DNA of 64,000 nucleotides from Saccharibacillus brassicae (GCF_006542275.1 NZ_CP041217.1:744001-808000), one strand, 5' to 3'. Positions 54,178-64,000 are shown, numbered from the stretch's first letter. Translations and numbers: made by a program. The notes: a model not told the origin generated them from the letters alone.

Positions 54178-56640
54178 TTAGTTCGCGACGATGTTGACCA
54201 GTTTGCCCGGTACGGCGATCACTTTGCGGACCGTTTTGCCGGCCAGCGCGTTCTGCACGTTTTCCAGGCTCATCGCGTGATCTTCCAGCGCTTTGGCGTC
54301 CCAGTCTTTCTGGACGTTGGCGCGCTGCACGATTTTGCCGTTTACCTGCACGACGATCTCGACTTCGGATTCCGTCGTCCACGCTTCGTCGAACGCCGGC
54401 CAGGCCGCATACGTCAGGCTGTCGCCGCGTCCGACTTTTTCCCACAGCTCTTCCGCGAGATGCGGCGCAAGCGGAGACAGCAGTTGAATGAAGTCCACCA
54501 TCGCCTGGCGCGGCAGTTCTTCCTGCTTGTACGCGTCGTTCGTGAAGATCATGAGCTGGCTGATCGCCGTGTTGAAGCGCAGGGCTTCCATGTCTTCCGT
54601 CACTTTTTTGATCGTTTTGTGCCACGTGCGCTTGAATTCGTCCGTTCCGGCTGCCGTATCGGAAATTTTCGCGCTCAAGCTGCCGTTGTCGTCGACGAAC
54701 ATGCGGTAGACGCGGGCCAGGAAACGGTGCGCGCCTTCGACGCCGTTCGTGTTCCACGGTTTGGTCGCTTCCAGCGGTCCCATGAACATCTCGTAGATGC
54801 GCAGCGTGTCCGCTCCGTATTCGTTCACGATCTCGTCCGGGTTGATGACGTTGCCGCGCGATTTGCTCATTTTCTCGTTGTTCGGGCCGAGGATCATGCC
54901 CTGGTTGACCAGCTTCTGGAACGGTTCCTTCGTGCTGACCACGCCGAGATCGTACAGCACTTTATGCCAGAATCTTGCGTACAGCAGATGCAGAACCGCG
55001 TGTTCCGCGCCGCCGATATACAGATCGACCGGCAGCCAGTGATCCAGCTTCTCTTTGCTGCACAGCTCCTGATCGTTGGTCGGATCGAGGTAGCGCAGAT
55101 AATACCAGCAGCTGCCGGCCCACTGCGGCATCGTGTTCGTCTCGCGGCGGGCTTTCATGCCCGTCTCGGGATCGATGATGTTGACCCAGTCGGTCGCGTT
55201 CGCAAGCGGCGATTCGCCGGTGCCCGACGGCTTGATCTCGTCCATTTCCGGCAGCAGCAGCGGCAGGCTGTCTTCCGGCACGGTCTTCATGCTGCCGTCT
55301 TCCAGATGCAGGATCGGAATCGGCTCGCCCCAGTAGCGCTGACGGCTGAACAGCCAATCGCGCAGACGGTAAGTCGTTTTGCCTGCGCCTTTGCCGCCTT
55401 CTTCCAGCCATTGTATCATGCGCGCGATCGCGTCTTCCTTGTTCAGGCCGTCGAGGAAGCCGGAGTTGACGTGTTCGCCTTCGCCCGTATAGGCTTCTTG
55501 TTCGATATCGCCGCCTTTGACGACTTCGATGATCGAAATGCCGAACTTCTTGGCGAATTCCCAGTCGCGCACGTCGTGGCCCGGTACGGCCATGATCGCG
55601 CCGGTACCGTAAGCGGCCAGCACGTAATCGGCGATCCAGATCGGCAGCTTCGCGCCGTTGACCGGATTGACCGCGTAAGCGCCGGTGAATACGCCGCTTT
55701 TGTCTTTGTTCAGGTCGGTGCGCTCCAGATCGCTTTTATGCGAAGCTTTTTCCTGGTACGCTTTGACCGCTTCTTTTTCGTGCTCGGTCGTAATGACGTC
55801 CACGAGCGGATGCTCCGGTGCCAGCACGCAGTACGTCGCGCCGTACAGCGTGTCCGGACGGGTCGTGAACACGTCGATCGACTCGTTCGTGCCTTCCACC
55901 TGGAACGTCACTTCCGCGCCTTTGGACTTGCCGATCCAGTTCCGCTGCATGTCCTTGATGCTTTCCGCCCAATCCAGTTCGTCCAGATCTTCCAGCAGAC
56001 GGTCGGCATATTCGGTAATTTTCAGCATCCACTGACGCATCGGCTTGCGGATGACCGGATGGCCGCCGCGCTCGCTTTTGCCGTCGATGACTTCTTCGTT
56101 CGCCAGCACCGTGCCAAGCGCCGGACACCAGTTCACCGGAATTTCGGCGACGTAAGCCAGTCCTTTGTTGTACAGCTGAATAAAGATCCACTGCGTCCAT
56201 TTAAAATATTCCGGGTCGGTCGTGCTGATCTCGCGGTCCCAGTCATACGAGAAGCCAAGCGATTTGATCTGACGGCGGAAGTTGTTGATGTTCTGAATCG
56301 TAAATTCGCGCGGATGGCCGCCCTTGTCGATCGCGTACTGCTCGGCCGGCAGGCCGAACGCGTCCCAGCCCATCGGGTGCATGACGTTGTAGCCTTTCAT
56401 CCGTTTGTAGCGCGACACGATGTCCGTGGCGGTCATGCCTTCCGGGTGACCGACGTGCAGGCCGGCGCCGGACGGATACGGGAACATGTCCATCGCGTAA
56501 AATTTCGGTTTGGAATGATCGGCGTCGTCCGTTTTGAACGTTTTTTCCTCGTCCCATTTTTGCTGCCATTTCGGTTCGATCGTCTGGGCGCGGTAACCTT
56601 GCGGACCGCTTCCCTGCTCGTATCTTTCGCTCATCGTCAT
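54178..56640 (-). CDS. leuS: Leucyl-tRNA synthetase
   Basis: Class I synthetase with editing domain. The 820 residues contain the HIGH-type motif [15 protein letters not shown] (about 53-67), the CP1 editing region (about 225-410, [12 protein letters not shown]) and KMSKS near 585 ([12 protein letters not shown]). Two ATG codons (56640 and 56634) follow AAGGGG; both remain possible. Expression is set by the Leu T-box upstream. comEB follows on the same strand. Confidence 0.97.
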   Translation of the reverse strand: MTMSERYEQGSGPQGYRAQTIEPKWQQKWDEEKTFKTDDADHSKPKFYAMDMFPYPSGAGLHVGHPEGMTATDIVSRYKRMKGYNVMHPMGWDAFGLPAEQYAIDKGGHPREFTIQNINNFRRQIKSLGFSYDWDREISTTDPEYFKWTQWIFIQLYNKGLAYVAEIPVNWCPALGTVLANEEVIDGKSERGGHPVIRKPMRQWMLKITEYADRLLEDLDELDWAESIKDMQRNWIGKSKGAEVTFQVEGTNESIDVFTTRPDTLYGATYCVLAPEHPLVDVITTEHEKEAVKAYQEKASHKSDLERTDLNKDKSGVFTGAYAVNPVNGAKLPIWIADYVLAAYGTGAIMAVPGHDVRDWEFAKKFGISIIEVVKGGDIEQEAYTGEGEHVNSGFLDGLNKEDAIARMIQWLEEGGKGAGKTTYRLRDWLFSRQRYWGEPIPILHLEDGSMKTVPEDSLPLLLPEMDEIKPSGTGESPLANATDWVNIIDPETGMKARRETNTMPQWAGSCWYYLRYLDPTNDQELCSKEKLDHWLPVDLYIGGAEHAVLHLLYARFWHKVLYDLGVVSTKEPFQKLVNQGMILGPNNEKMSKSRGNVINPDEIVNEYGADTLRIYEMFMGPLEATKPWNTNGVEGAHRFLARVYRMFVDDNGSLSAKISDTAAGTDEFKRTWHKTIKKVTEDMEALRFNTAISQLMIFTNDAYKQEELPRQAMVDFIQLLSPLAPHLAEELWEKVGRGDSLTYAAWPAFDEAWTTESEVEIVVQVNGKIVQRANVQKDWDAKALEDHAMSLENVQNALAGKTVRKVIAVPGKLVNIVAN

Positions 56641-56663
56641 CTGTCCCCTTCGCTTCTGAAATC

Positions 56664-56972
56664 AAAAAGCCTCCCGTCTCCAGCGTCAACGACGCTAGGG
56701 ACGAGAGGCGCTGCTTCCCGTGGTACCACCCTAGTTAGCGGCCGAATGTTCTCTGCTGCCGCTCACTTAAGCATCCGTTATCGGGGATGAGCCGATGCGA
56801 CTTACCGCGCGCATGCCGGTCATACCGGACGTGCCGCCTTCTGCCGCATATCTCCGAGGCGAGTTCGTACAGGGTTCGCTGCCGGCTTCCACCATCCGCC
56901 GACTCTCTTGGAAACGCACCGCTGCCTACTGCTCCTCATCATCGACGAGTTTTTTTACCTGTGCAATGCCCC
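56664..56972 (-). promoter_or_regulatory. Leucine T-box leader of leuS
   Basis: T-box core AGGGTGGTACCACGGG (56718-56733), terminator 56664-56708 followed by TTTTTG, and the CATCCCCGATAACGGATG element. A CTC (Leu) triplet in CGAACTCGCC of Stem I is the probable specifier. Uncharged tRNA-Leu should favour read-through into leuS. Confidence 0.93.
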
Positions 56973-56973
56973 T

Positions 56974-57003
56974 ATTATATAGAAAACAAACGCAAAAAGT
57001 CAA
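56974..57003 (-). promoter_or_regulatory. SigA promoter of the leuS leader
   Basis: TTGACT (56998-57003), 18 bp, TATAAT (56974-56979). Confidence 0.82.
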
Positions 57004-57031
57004 TGACTCCGCGCCTTCCGCTCTCAAGCTG

Positions 57032-57040
57032 TGGTATACT
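57032..57040 (+). promoter_or_regulatory. Extended -10 promoter of the HEAT-repeat gene
   Basis: TGG followed by TATACT (57035-57040) forms an extended -10 element; no good -35 is seen. It is placed 39 bases before the start codon. Confidence 0.5.
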
Positions 57041-57078
57041 GGTAGGCGCACTCGAAGCACTTGAGGAGGAATTTTCAT

Positions 57079-58155
57079 ATGTTCACACCCGAACAGGTCA
57101 AACCGTTTATCACGCACGCCGACCCGCTCGTCAGCAACGCGGCGATCCGGTTTTTGGCCGAGACGTATAAATACCCGCAGGACATCTCCGCGCTGGTGCT
57201 GGAGAAACTGGTCGCCGCCCCGCGCAAAGAAGACGTGTATCTGCACCGCGCCGCGGCTTTTCCGCAGACCAAAATCACCGTACAGGCGATGCTCCATCTG
57301 CTCAAAGCGAATCTCGTGACCGGCAACGCGCGCATCTTCCTGTCCCGCATGCTGCTCGGCAGCAGCCCGGAACTGCTCAAGCCCCATCTGGCGGCGATCC
57401 GGGAGCTGGACGAAGACTGGCAAGGCGAAGCGGCCGAGCGCGTGCGCGTGTCGGAATTGACCGACGAATGGGTCCGTCGTCTTTTTAATGAAGAAACGCA
57501 AAAAAACAGCGGCCTCGATTACGGCGAGATCGACTACGATACGCTCGATCTGCTGCTGGGCGAAATGATCGAACGCGAGATGCTGCAGCCGCGCGAGACG
57601 ATGGACGAACTGCAGGAACAGTATACCAAAGACCCGGCATCCGTCCGCACGGTGTACCTGATGCAGGCGGCCGGCAAACTGAAGATCGCGTACGCGCTGC
57701 CGCTGTTCTACGACGCGCTCAAGTCCGACAACGATCTCGTGGCCGAACAGGCCGCCGATGCGCTCGTTCGCGTCGGCAGCGAAGAAGTGGTCGAGAAGCT
57801 GGTACAGATGTACGCCGAGGAAAAAGACGGCTTCCTGCTGCTCGGCATCGTCGATATTCTGTCGCGTATCCTGCTGCCGTCCGCCGAAGAAGCCTTGATT
57901 GCCCTGCTCGAAAAAGAAGACCATTTCACCCGCATCGCCAAACTCGCCGACGGCCTGTGCCGCCTCGGCTCCGAGCAGGCGCTGCCGGTCGTGCAGGAAC
58001 TCGTGAAGATCGGCTACGACAAAGACTACGTCGAACTGAAAGAGTCGGTCTACGCCTGCTGCGTCATGATGGGCCGCCTGCTGCCCGAGCTCGACGAATG
58101 GCGCCGCGAGATCGCGGCCGAAGACGAAGAACGGGCGAAGAAATTGCAGCGTTAA
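57079..58155 (+). CDS. HEAT-repeat protein
   Basis: The start MFTPEQVKPFITHADPLVS (57079, RBS GAGGAGGA) gives 358 residues of almost entirely alpha-helical, HEAT-like repeats, e.g. DPLVSNAAIRFLAETY, SDNDLVAEQAADALVRVGS and LEKEDHFTRIAKLADGL. There is no signal peptide, TM segment or enzymatic motif, so it is probably a cytoplasmic scaffold or binding protein. It is divergent from leuS and ends at a bidirectional terminator. I know of no assigned function for this type in Paenibacillaceae. Confidence 0.85.
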   Translation: MFTPEQVKPFITHADPLVSNAAIRFLAETYKYPQDISALVLEKLVAAPRKEDVYLHRAAAFPQTKITVQAMLHLLKANLVTGNARIFLSRMLLGSSPELLKPHLAAIRELDEDWQGEAAERVRVSELTDEWVRRLFNEETQKNSGLDYGEIDYDTLDLLLGEMIEREMLQPRETMDELQEQYTKDPASVRTVYLMQAAGKLKIAYALPLFYDALKSDNDLVAEQAADALVRVGSEEVVEKLVQMYAEEKDGFLLLGIVDILSRILLPSAEEALIALLEKEDHFTRIAKLADGLCRLGSEQALPVVQELVKIGYDKDYVELKESVYACCVMMGRLLPELDEWRREIAAEDEERAKKLQR

Positions 58156-58234
58156 GTCCTAACGTGGTGCTTCCGCGGCCCCGGCGAACCCGACATCGGC
58201 CGGGAACGCGCCAAGCCCAAGCCGAATACGCCAA

Positions 58235-58268
58235 GCAAAAAGAGCAGACCGCGGTCTGCTCTTTTTGC
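58235..58268. terminator. Bidirectional terminator
   Basis: Perfect 34-base palindrome (arms GCAAAAAGAGCAGACCG and its complement). It serves the HEAT-repeat gene (+) and the MFS gene (-). Confidence 0.95.
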
Positions 58269-58340
58269 TGTCGGGCAAGCGGCACGCGCCGGGCGCAGCG
58301 GCGGGGAGTATGGCCGAGGAGTATGGCCCGCTGCCCGGAG

Positions 58341-59486
58341 TCAGCGCACCAACACCGACGAGACGAACATCCCCGCGAACAGGACCAGGATGACGACCGG
58401 CATCATTCCCATGCCAAGCGATCCGACGACGAGGCCGACGAGCAGCGGAATGACGGTGGAACCGGTATACGCGCTCGCCATTTCAAGACTGATGACGCTT
58501 TGCGAAGCTTTTTTGCCAAATCGTTCCGGCGTCATATGCACGAGGCTCGGATAGATCGGCGCGCCGCCGAAGCCGAGCACGAACAATCCGACTCCCGCCA
58601 GCAGAAGACTCGAAGAACCGATTAATACGATCAATCCCGCAGCGCCGATCAGGATGCCGTAGCGGATCAGCCGTTTGGCGGATAGCTGTTCGGACAAAAA
58701 GCCCGACAGGACGCGGCCGACGATGATGCCGATAAAATACAGCGACGAATACGCCGCGGCTTCGTTGACGGCCAATCCTTTGCCGGCGATCAGATAAGAC
58801 GCCGCCCATAAGCCGATTGCCGTCTCCGAACCGTTATAGAGCAGCATCACGAGCATGGCGGGCTTGACTCCCTGAATACGGGAAGCTTCGCGGCCGCTCA
58901 TGTACCTGGGCTCTTCTTCTTCCGGCTGCACGCGGCTCTCGAATATTTTCCACAGCGGCAGCGCCAGCAGCAGTACGGCGACGAGCCCGAGCAGGATCAG
59001 CGCGACCGTCATGAATCCGCCGCGCCAGTCTTCGCCGCCGCGCAGATGCGCCGCCATCACCAGCGGACCGGCCGTCGCGCCGATCCCCCAGAAGCAGTGC
59101 AGCCAGCTCATATGCCTGGCTTTGAAGTGCAGCGCCACGTAATTGCTGAGCGCCGCATCGACCGCGCCCGCCCCGAATCCGAGCAGCACCGCGCCGACAA
59201 GCAGCAGTGCGAAGTTCGGCACAAGCGCGTAGCAGACGAGCGCAAGCGCTGTCGACAGCAGGCTGCACGCGACCACTTTGCCCGTGCCGAACCGGTACAG
59301 CAGCTTGTTCGCCAGCAGGCTGGACGCGACCGTGCACAGCGAGACGACGAACGGGACGAGGCCCGCCATTTCCGTCGTCGCGTTCAAGTCCGACTTCATG
59401 ACCGGCCAGGCGCTGCCAAGCAGCGAATCGGGCAGACCCAAGCCGATAAAAGCCAAATAAATCATAATAAGCAGCAAAGTAATCAT
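58341..59486 (-). CDS. MFS transporter, 12-TM
   Basis: The 381 residues form about 12 TM helices (MITLLLIMIYLAFIGLGLPDS at the start). Typical features are GFGAGAVDAALSNYVALHF near 104-122, WLHCFWGIGATAGPLV near 126 and LFVLGFGGAPIYPSLVHMTP near 300. These resemble sugar/fucose-type MFS permeases rather than DHA2 pumps. The SD is weak (GAAGAAC) and partly inside a TTCTTC/GAAGAA repeat. It is divergent from the DUF1349 gene. Substrate unknown. Confidence 0.85.
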   Translation of the reverse strand: MITLLLIMIYLAFIGLGLPDSLLGSAWPVMKSDLNATTEMAGLVPFVVSLCTVASSLLANKLLYRFGTGKVVACSLLSTALALVCYALVPNFALLLVGAVLLGFGAGAVDAALSNYVALHFKARHMSWLHCFWGIGATAGPLVMAAHLRGGEDWRGGFMTVALILLGLVAVLLLALPLWKIFESRVQPEEEEPRYMSGREASRIQGVKPAMLVMLLYNGSETAIGLWAASYLIAGKGLAVNEAAAYSSLYFIGIIVGRVLSGFLSEQLSAKRLIRYGILIGAAGLIVLIGSSSLLLAGVGLFVLGFGGAPIYPSLVHMTPERFGKKASQSVISLEMASAYTGSTVIPLLVGLVVGSLGMGMMPVVILVLFAGMFVSSVLVR

Positions 59487-59662
59487 AGTTCTTCACGAAG
59501 AAACTCCGAATAGGGACCGACAGGTATTCGGAATTTCCGCTCCCCTCCGTTTGATGTTCGGTCCGAAATCCAAACTATCATAATAGAGGGTATAATCATA
59601 GAGAGAAACGTTCCTTGAGGGGAAGCTTCTCCAATCCGAATTACATAAAGGAGGAATTTTGT

Positions 59663-60268
59663 TTGAATCTGTCCGATTTCCAACATTTCCGCTGGTTGAA
59701 CGAAAGCAAGATCCGTTTCGAAGAGCATCGAATCGTTCTGGAAGCTCCTGCGAACAGCGATTTTTTTTGCAATCATGGGAATGCTTCCGAAGAAGGGACG
59801 ACTCCCGAATCGCTCACGAACGCTCCTTTCTTTTACACGGAAGCGGAAGGCGATTTTGTGATGCGGGTCAAAGTCGAACACGACTTCAAAGACGTCTACG
59901 ATTCCGCTTCGGTCATGGTCATGCAGGACTTGAACGTCTGGGCCAAACTCTGCTTGGAGCGTACCGATTTCGCAACGAATGCGGTGGTCAGCGTCGTCAC
60001 CAATCAAGTATCCGACGATGCCAACGGCAGCAATCTGGACAGCAAGCAGGCCTGGCTTCAGATCGCACGCGTCGGTCCGTCGTTCGCTTTCCACTATTCG
60101 GTAGACGGGATTCGCTACGATATGATTCGCTACTTCACGCTGCCTGTCGGCGATACGGTCAAAGTCGGATTCGTGCCGCAGGCCCCGACCGGACAAGGCG
60201 GAGAACGCATCTATTCGGACTTTTCGCTGGAAGCCAGGACGGTCAAAAATATTCGGGCCGGAATCTGA
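59663..60268 (+). CDS. DUF1349 (concanavalin-like) protein
   Basis: A TTG start at 59663 behind AAAGGAGG gives 201 residues (LNLSDFQHFRWLNE). An ATG 16 codons earlier lies before the RBS and is rejected. The beta-rich chain matches the DUF1349/YurS-like fold, with APANSDFFCNHG near 30, FFYTEAEGDFVMRVKVEHDF near 55 and DLNVWAKLCLER near 91. It has no signal peptide. A sugar-binding or enolase-regulatory role has been suggested for relatives but is not established. TATAAT (59591-59596) is a possible -10. Confidence 0.85.
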   Translation: MNLSDFQHFRWLNESKIRFEEHRIVLEAPANSDFFCNHGNASEEGTTPESLTNAPFFYTEAEGDFVMRVKVEHDFKDVYDSASVMVMQDLNVWAKLCLERTDFATNAVVSVVTNQVSDDANGSNLDSKQAWLQIARVGPSFAFHYSVDGIRYDMIRYFTLPVGDTVKVGFVPQAPTGQGGERIYSDFSLEARTVKNIRAGI

Positions 60269-60290
60269 TCCCGAACCGCAAACCGAATAC

Positions 60291-60328
60291 AAAAAAAGAA
60301 ACCCCCGACTGGACAGTCGAGGGTTTCT
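60291..60328. terminator. Bidirectional terminator
   Basis: Stem GAAACCCCCGACTG / CAGTCGAGGGTTTC, with a T-run on the minus strand (TTTTTTTG) and a shorter one on the plus strand. Confidence 0.88.
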
Positions 60329-60390
60329 TTAGATCGCATACAACGATCGCTTGGATTTCTCCGCTTCGCCCCGAGTCAAAGCTTGCGCCT

Positions 60391-61965
60391 TTACTTCTGA
60401 GCTTCCATTTTCGCTTTGTACGCGTCCAGCTGTTTTTGCAGCTCGGCTTTGACTTTGTCGTAGCCGGCCGTTTTGAGCTTGGCGCGGAATTCTTCGACAG
60501 CCTGGACCGGATCGGCGACTTTGCCGAAGTTGATCGCGGGACCGAGTTCGCCGGCGACCTGCGAGATGGCTGTCAGTTCGCTTTCGACCGGTGTTTTGTC
60601 GAAGACGAATTGACCGTACGGATAAGGAATCTTGATCTTGTCGTATTCGGCGTAGACGGTATCGATCTTGTCCCACGTCGTATCGCTCGGAATTTCGAAC
60701 TTGTCGACGCGGCCGCCCCAGAAGTCGGAGTAGAACTGGTCACGCGCTTCTTCGTAGCCGGCCGGACGGGTCCGTTTGCCGTCTTTGAGTTCGTACTGCA
60801 CGCCTTCGATGCCATAGTTCAGCAGATGGTAGATCTCTTCGTTGTTGCGGATCAGGTCGTACGCCATGAGGGCGCGTTCCGGATTTTTGCTGTGCGCGCC
60901 GAGCGACGTGCCGCCGTGCGTGATCGACAGTTCCATCAGGTTTTTGCCGCCCGTCGTGTTGAAGGCGAACATTTGCAGCTCCGAACCCGGCTGCGCTTTG
61001 TCCATCTCCACCCGCAGACCCGAGAACGTCTGGGTGTGATGCTGGTCCATGCCGGACAGGCCGGCTTTGAGCGCAACGCGGTTATCGTTTTTGTTGTTCA
61101 GCGCATCTTCGCGCCAGAACCCTTTGTCGGCCCATTCTTTCATCAGCTTGGTGTAATCGAGCAGCGTGTCGCTGAACACCGGTTCCGCGACCGTATATTT
61201 CTCGTCGTTCGAGACGGCGGTGAAGATCGGCATATAGCCGGTCGAGATCGGCAGGCCGAGATTGTCCGTGTAGGAATCGACGTAGCCGCCCCATGTCATC
61301 GCGCCCGAAGCCATATCCCACGGCACGACGTCCGGTTTGTTGTCTTTGACGTATTGGAGATACTCGCCGATCTGTTCCCAGTTGGTGATCGGCTCGTTCA
61401 AGCCGGCCGCTTTGGCCCAGTCGCCGCGGTAGAAGAACCCGTGGTTGACCCACTGCGTGTAATCGTTCTCCGGGATCAGGACGATCTTGTCGTTGTATTT
61501 GCTTTCGTTCCAGTCTTCTTCCGGAATCGATTTCCACGTCTCCGGCGCGTAGGTCGGCAGCAGTTCGTCCAGGTTCATGAACGCTCCGCGCTGCGCGTTG
61601 GCCCATGTGTCGAGCCAGTCGGTGCCGATCGTGATCAGGTCGACCGGTTCGCCGGAAGCGAGCAGCAGATTGTATTTGGTCTGCCAATCCGCCCATTCGA
61701 CCCATTTCCATTCCAGTTCGGCATTGATTTTTTCTTTCATGATCACGTTCACTTTATCCATGACGGCTTCGAACTGCCCGTTCTGCGGCTTGTCGCCGAG
61801 GACGACGTAGCTGATCTTCACGAACTTCGACGTATCGGGCGTGCCGTCGGCTTTCGTTCCGCCCGAAGCGCTCGTCCCGCCGCCTCCGCTCCCGCCTCCG
61901 CATGCCGTCAATACGACCAGCATTGCGGACATCAGCAGTGCCATGCTTTTTTTCCATCTCAACAT
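60391..61965 (-). CDS. Extracellular solute-binding lipoprotein of a carbohydrate ABC importer
   Basis: Surface lipoprotein of 524 residues from the start at 61965 (MLRWKKSMALLMSAM, RBS AGAGGGGG). The lipobox VLTAC puts the lipidated Cys at 22, followed by a Gly/Ser linker. The mature part is a family 1-type solute-binding protein of the LipO-like size class common in Paenibacillus (long C-terminal part with NPERALMAYDLIRNNEEIYH near 370). It is the last gene of the permease-permease-binding-protein operon. Oligosaccharide substrate is inferred; no ATPase gene is in view, so a shared MsmX-type ATPase is likely. Confidence 0.92.
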   Translation of the reverse strand: MLRWKKSMALLMSAMLVVLTACGGGSGGGGTSASGGTKADGTPDTSKFVKISYVVLGDKPQNGQFEAVMDKVNVIMKEKINAELEWKWVEWADWQTKYNLLLASGEPVDLITIGTDWLDTWANAQRGAFMNLDELLPTYAPETWKSIPEEDWNESKYNDKIVLIPENDYTQWVNHGFFYRGDWAKAAGLNEPITNWEQIGEYLQYVKDNKPDVVPWDMASGAMTWGGYVDSYTDNLGLPISTGYMPIFTAVSNDEKYTVAEPVFSDTLLDYTKLMKEWADKGFWREDALNNKNDNRVALKAGLSGMDQHHTQTFSGLRVEMDKAQPGSELQMFAFNTTGGKNLMELSITHGGTSLGAHSKNPERALMAYDLIRNNEEIYHLLNYGIEGVQYELKDGKRTRPAGYEEARDQFYSDFWGGRVDKFEIPSDTTWDKIDTVYAEYDKIKIPYPYGQFVFDKTPVESELTAISQVAGELGPAINFGKVADPVQAVEEFRAKLKTAGYDKVKAELQKQLDAYKAKMEAQK

Positions 61966-62041
61966 CTGTATACCCCCTCTGAATATTTTGGTCGGTGCCA
62001 AATCTTCAAATCGGTTGGCCTACGTATGAAACGGGAAGCGA

Positions 62042-62962
62042 TCAGCCTTTGACCGCGCCTACCGTAATGCCCTTGATGAAGTAACGCTGCACGAACGGGT
62101 AGAACAGAATGACCGGCCCTGTCGCGATGACCGCGATCGCCATTTTCATCGTCTCGATCGGGACATCGCTGAGCGGTACGTTCGACGCGGCGGCGGAGTT
62201 GCGGATCGCGTCCGCTTTGGTGACCACGTTGTACAGATACAGCTGCAGCGGCCTGTACTCCATGTCCGACGAGAGGAACAGCATGGAATTGTACCATTCG
62301 TTCCAGTAGCCCAGAGCGATAAACAATCCGATTGTAGCCAGCGCCGGCGTCGTCATCGGCAGGATCAGCTTGACGAAGATCGTGAAATCGCCGGCGCCGT
62401 CGATTTTGGCCGATTCGGTAATCGCATGCGGGATGGAGCGGACGAAGCTTTTCATCATGATGATCAGGAACGGGCTGAGCAGCCCCGGCAGCAGAACGGC
62501 CAGATAATTGTCTTTGAGATGCAAATACTGGGTGATCAGCAGGTAGAACGGGACGAGCCCGCCGGAGAACAGCGTCGTGAAGTAGATGAAGAACGAGATT
62601 TTGTTGCGGAAAATAAAGTCCGGACGCTGCAGCGCGTAGCCGGTCATCGCCACGATCAGCAGGCCGGCCGCGGTGCCGACGACGGTAATGCCGATCGTGA
62701 CCAGGTAGGAACCGAGAATCTGCGCCGGATTTTCGAGCACGATCCGGTAAGCGAACGTACTGAATTCTTTTGGCCAAAAGTTGAATCCGCTCTGCTTGAC
62801 CGCGGCTTCGGAAGTGAACGAAGTGCCGAGCACGAGCAGGAACGGCAGCAGGCAGCATAGCGCGAAGCCGCCGATACACACATAACTGATGGCGCGAATG
62901 AGGATACTGCTGCGATCGGTCGTTTTGCGGGTGCGGATTCTTTCTTCATCCATAACGCCCAT
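62042..62962 (-). CDS. Carbohydrate ABC transporter permease (YtcP/LplC type)
   Basis: Six-TM inner-membrane permease of 306 residues. The cytoplasmic coupling (EAA) loop reads ESAKIDGAGDFTIFVKLILP near 195. RBS GGAGGGG precedes the ATG. It pairs with the upstream LplB-type permease (18-base gap) and the downstream lipoprotein. The C-terminal YFIKGITVGAVKG is the standard ending of this subfamily. Confidence 0.93.
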   Translation of the reverse strand: MGVMDEERIRTRKTTDRSSILIRAISYVCIGGFALCCLLPFLLVLGTSFTSEAAVKQSGFNFWPKEFSTFAYRIVLENPAQILGSYLVTIGITVVGTAAGLLIVAMTGYALQRPDFIFRNKISFFIYFTTLFSGGLVPFYLLITQYLHLKDNYLAVLLPGLLSPFLIIMMKSFVRSIPHAITESAKIDGAGDFTIFVKLILPMTTPALATIGLFIALGYWNEWYNSMLFLSSDMEYRPLQLYLYNVVTKADAIRNSAAASNVPLSDVPIETMKMAIAVIATGPVILFYPFVQRYFIKGITVGAVKG

Positions 62963-62980
62963 AAGAGGCCCCTCCTTTTT

Positions 62981-63949
62981 TTAAAAGAGTGAATTTTCCG
63001 GCGACAGCTTGCGTACGAGCCAGTTGGCCGTCAGTACGATCGCGAAGCCGAACAACGACTGGTACAAGCTGACCGCGCTGCCCAGCGAGAAGTTGAAGTT
63101 GGTCATCAGGGAACGGAACACATACGTCTCGATAATGTCGGTCGTGGCGTACAGCGCCGTGTTGTTGGCTCCGACCAGATTGTAGATCAGGCCGAAGTTG
63201 CCTTTGAGCACGCCGCCGAGCGAGAACAGCAGCAGGATGATGAACGTCGGTTTGAGCCACGGGAGGACGATGTAGCGAATCCGCTGGAACGCGTTCGCTC
63301 CGTCGATCTCGGACGCTTCCACCACTTCGTTGTCGAGTCCCATAATGGCGGCGAAGTAGATGATGGAGCCGTAACCGGTCGCCTGCCAGAGGTAGGTGAG
63401 CACGATGATGAACGGCCAGGCGTTCGGCGTCGAGTAGACTTTGACCGGTTCCATGCCGAGCGCTTGCAGAATGCCGTTGAGCAGGCCGTAGTCGTAGCTG
63501 AGGATGTTGTAGGCGATCAGGCCGATCAGGACGGCGGAGATGAAATGGGGCAGGAACATGAGCGTCTGGGAAATCTTTTTGAACCATTTGCCTGTGAGTT
63601 CGTTGAGCAGCACCGCCACCGCGATCTGCAGCACGTTGCCCAGCAGGATAAACGCCAGGTTGTACGCGACGGTGTTGAAGGTGAGCTTCCACAAGTCCCC
63701 GGTGATGACGAGGAAGCGGAAGTTCTCGAATCCGACGAACGGGCTGTTGAATATGCCGTCCGAGTAGTTGTACTTGATAAAGGCCAGGTACAGCCCCGGC
63801 ATCGGCAGATACGCGAACACGATGAAAAAGACGAGAGCCGGCACACACATGATCAGCAGCGTACGGTTGTTTTTGAGCTTTTTCCACCAGGAGCCCGCCC
63901 GTTTGTTGGCAAGTTCCACGCTCATTTCTTTCTCGGTCAATACGGACAA
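62981..63949 (-). CDS. Carbohydrate ABC transporter permease (LplB type)
   Basis: First permease of the importer, 322 residues, about six TM helices. The EAA loop is EASEIDGANAFQRIRYIVLP near 220, and the C-terminal SLYQSLFGFAIVLTANWLVRK is subfamily-typical. The start is TTG behind AAGGAGGGG at ideal spacing; an ATG eight codons inside lacks an RBS. Upstream regulators or a two-component system often found with LplB/YtcP/LipO would lie beyond the right edge. Confidence 0.92.
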   Translation of the reverse strand: MSVLTEKEMSVELANKRAGSWWKKLKNNRTLLIMCVPALVFFIVFAYLPMPGLYLAFIKYNYSDGIFNSPFVGFENFRFLVITGDLWKLTFNTVAYNLAFILLGNVLQIAVAVLLNELTGKWFKKISQTLMFLPHFISAVLIGLIAYNILSYDYGLLNGILQALGMEPVKVYSTPNAWPFIIVLTYLWQATGYGSIIYFAAIMGLDNEVVEASEIDGANAFQRIRYIVLPWLKPTFIILLLFSLGGVLKGNFGLIYNLVGANNTALYATTDIIETYVFRSLMTNFNFSLGSAVSLYQSLFGFAIVLTANWLVRKLSPENSLF

Positions 63950-64000
63950 TGCAATCCCCTCCTTCTCTGGTCGACGGCACGGAACTCGAATGAAACCGAT

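Noticed and set aside
59461-59500. TTCTTC/GAAGAA repeat around the MFS ribosome-binding region as a possible RNA thermometer
   Set aside because: The stem is only six weak pairs with a two-base loop, so it is unlikely to fold stably.

Overview
The window is a GC-rich Firmicute chromosome segment. Its gene order is essentially the B. subtilis comE - holA - rpsT - lepA - hemW - hrcA/grpE/dnaK/dnaJ - prmA - rsmE - mtaB - rpsU - yqeY - nfeD - floA - phoH - pgpH - ybeY - dgkA - cdd - era - recO - glyQ - glyS block, read on the minus strand. AddAB/SbcCD, T-box leaders, CIRCE and the protein sequences point to Paenibacillaceae. The GC-rich codon use and the lack of sporulation genes at their usual places make a Saccharibacillus-like organism a reasonable but unproven guess.

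Layout, left to right (most genes on the minus strand). 1-12.8 kb: translation and cell-cycle housekeeping (glyS partial, glyQ behind a Gly T-box, recO, era, cdd, dgkA, ybeY, pgpH, phoH), then a membrane-stress operon (nfeD, floA, a membrane-anchored unknown) behind a SigW-like promoter, then yqeY and rpsU. 13.2-26.4 kb: hinT and an addB-addA-sbcD-sbcC double-strand-break repair operon with a LexA-box-like site. 26.5-32.4 kb: rRNA and tRNA modification genes (rlmI-like, mtaB, rsmE, prmA), a NUDIX hydrolase and a membrane metalloprotease. 32.4-36 kb: accessory stretch with a zinc-ribbon/PH protein, a MarR-MFS pair with a palindromic operator, a GC-rich repeat array and a 58-aa membrane protein. 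36.1-41.2 kb: CIRCE-controlled hrcA-grpE-dnaK-dnaJ. 41.2-47.3 kb: GNAT, hemW, lepA, rpsT, holA. 47.5-54.1 kb: an ECF sigma/anti-sigma pair and the competence genes comEC, comEA and comEB. 54.2-58.2 kb: leuS behind a Leu T-box and a HEAT-repeat protein. 58.3-64 kb: an MFS transporter, a DUF1349 protein and a carbohydrate ABC importer cut at the right edge.

Themes. Regulation is unusually readable here: two T-boxes, CIRCE, a SigW-type promoter, a MarR operator, a LexA-like box and about twenty intrinsic terminators, nearly all with a U-tract followed directly by G. The most intriguing unexplained element is a short attenuator-like RNA upstream of comEA. It resembles the 3' half of a T-box but lacks Stem I and the canonical tRNA-acceptor bulge. 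The sporulation genes that normally sit in this block (yqfC, yqfD, gpr, spoIIP) are missing from both expected places. I saw no prophage, CRISPR array, insertion sequence or tRNA gene, and no complete new multi-gene system.
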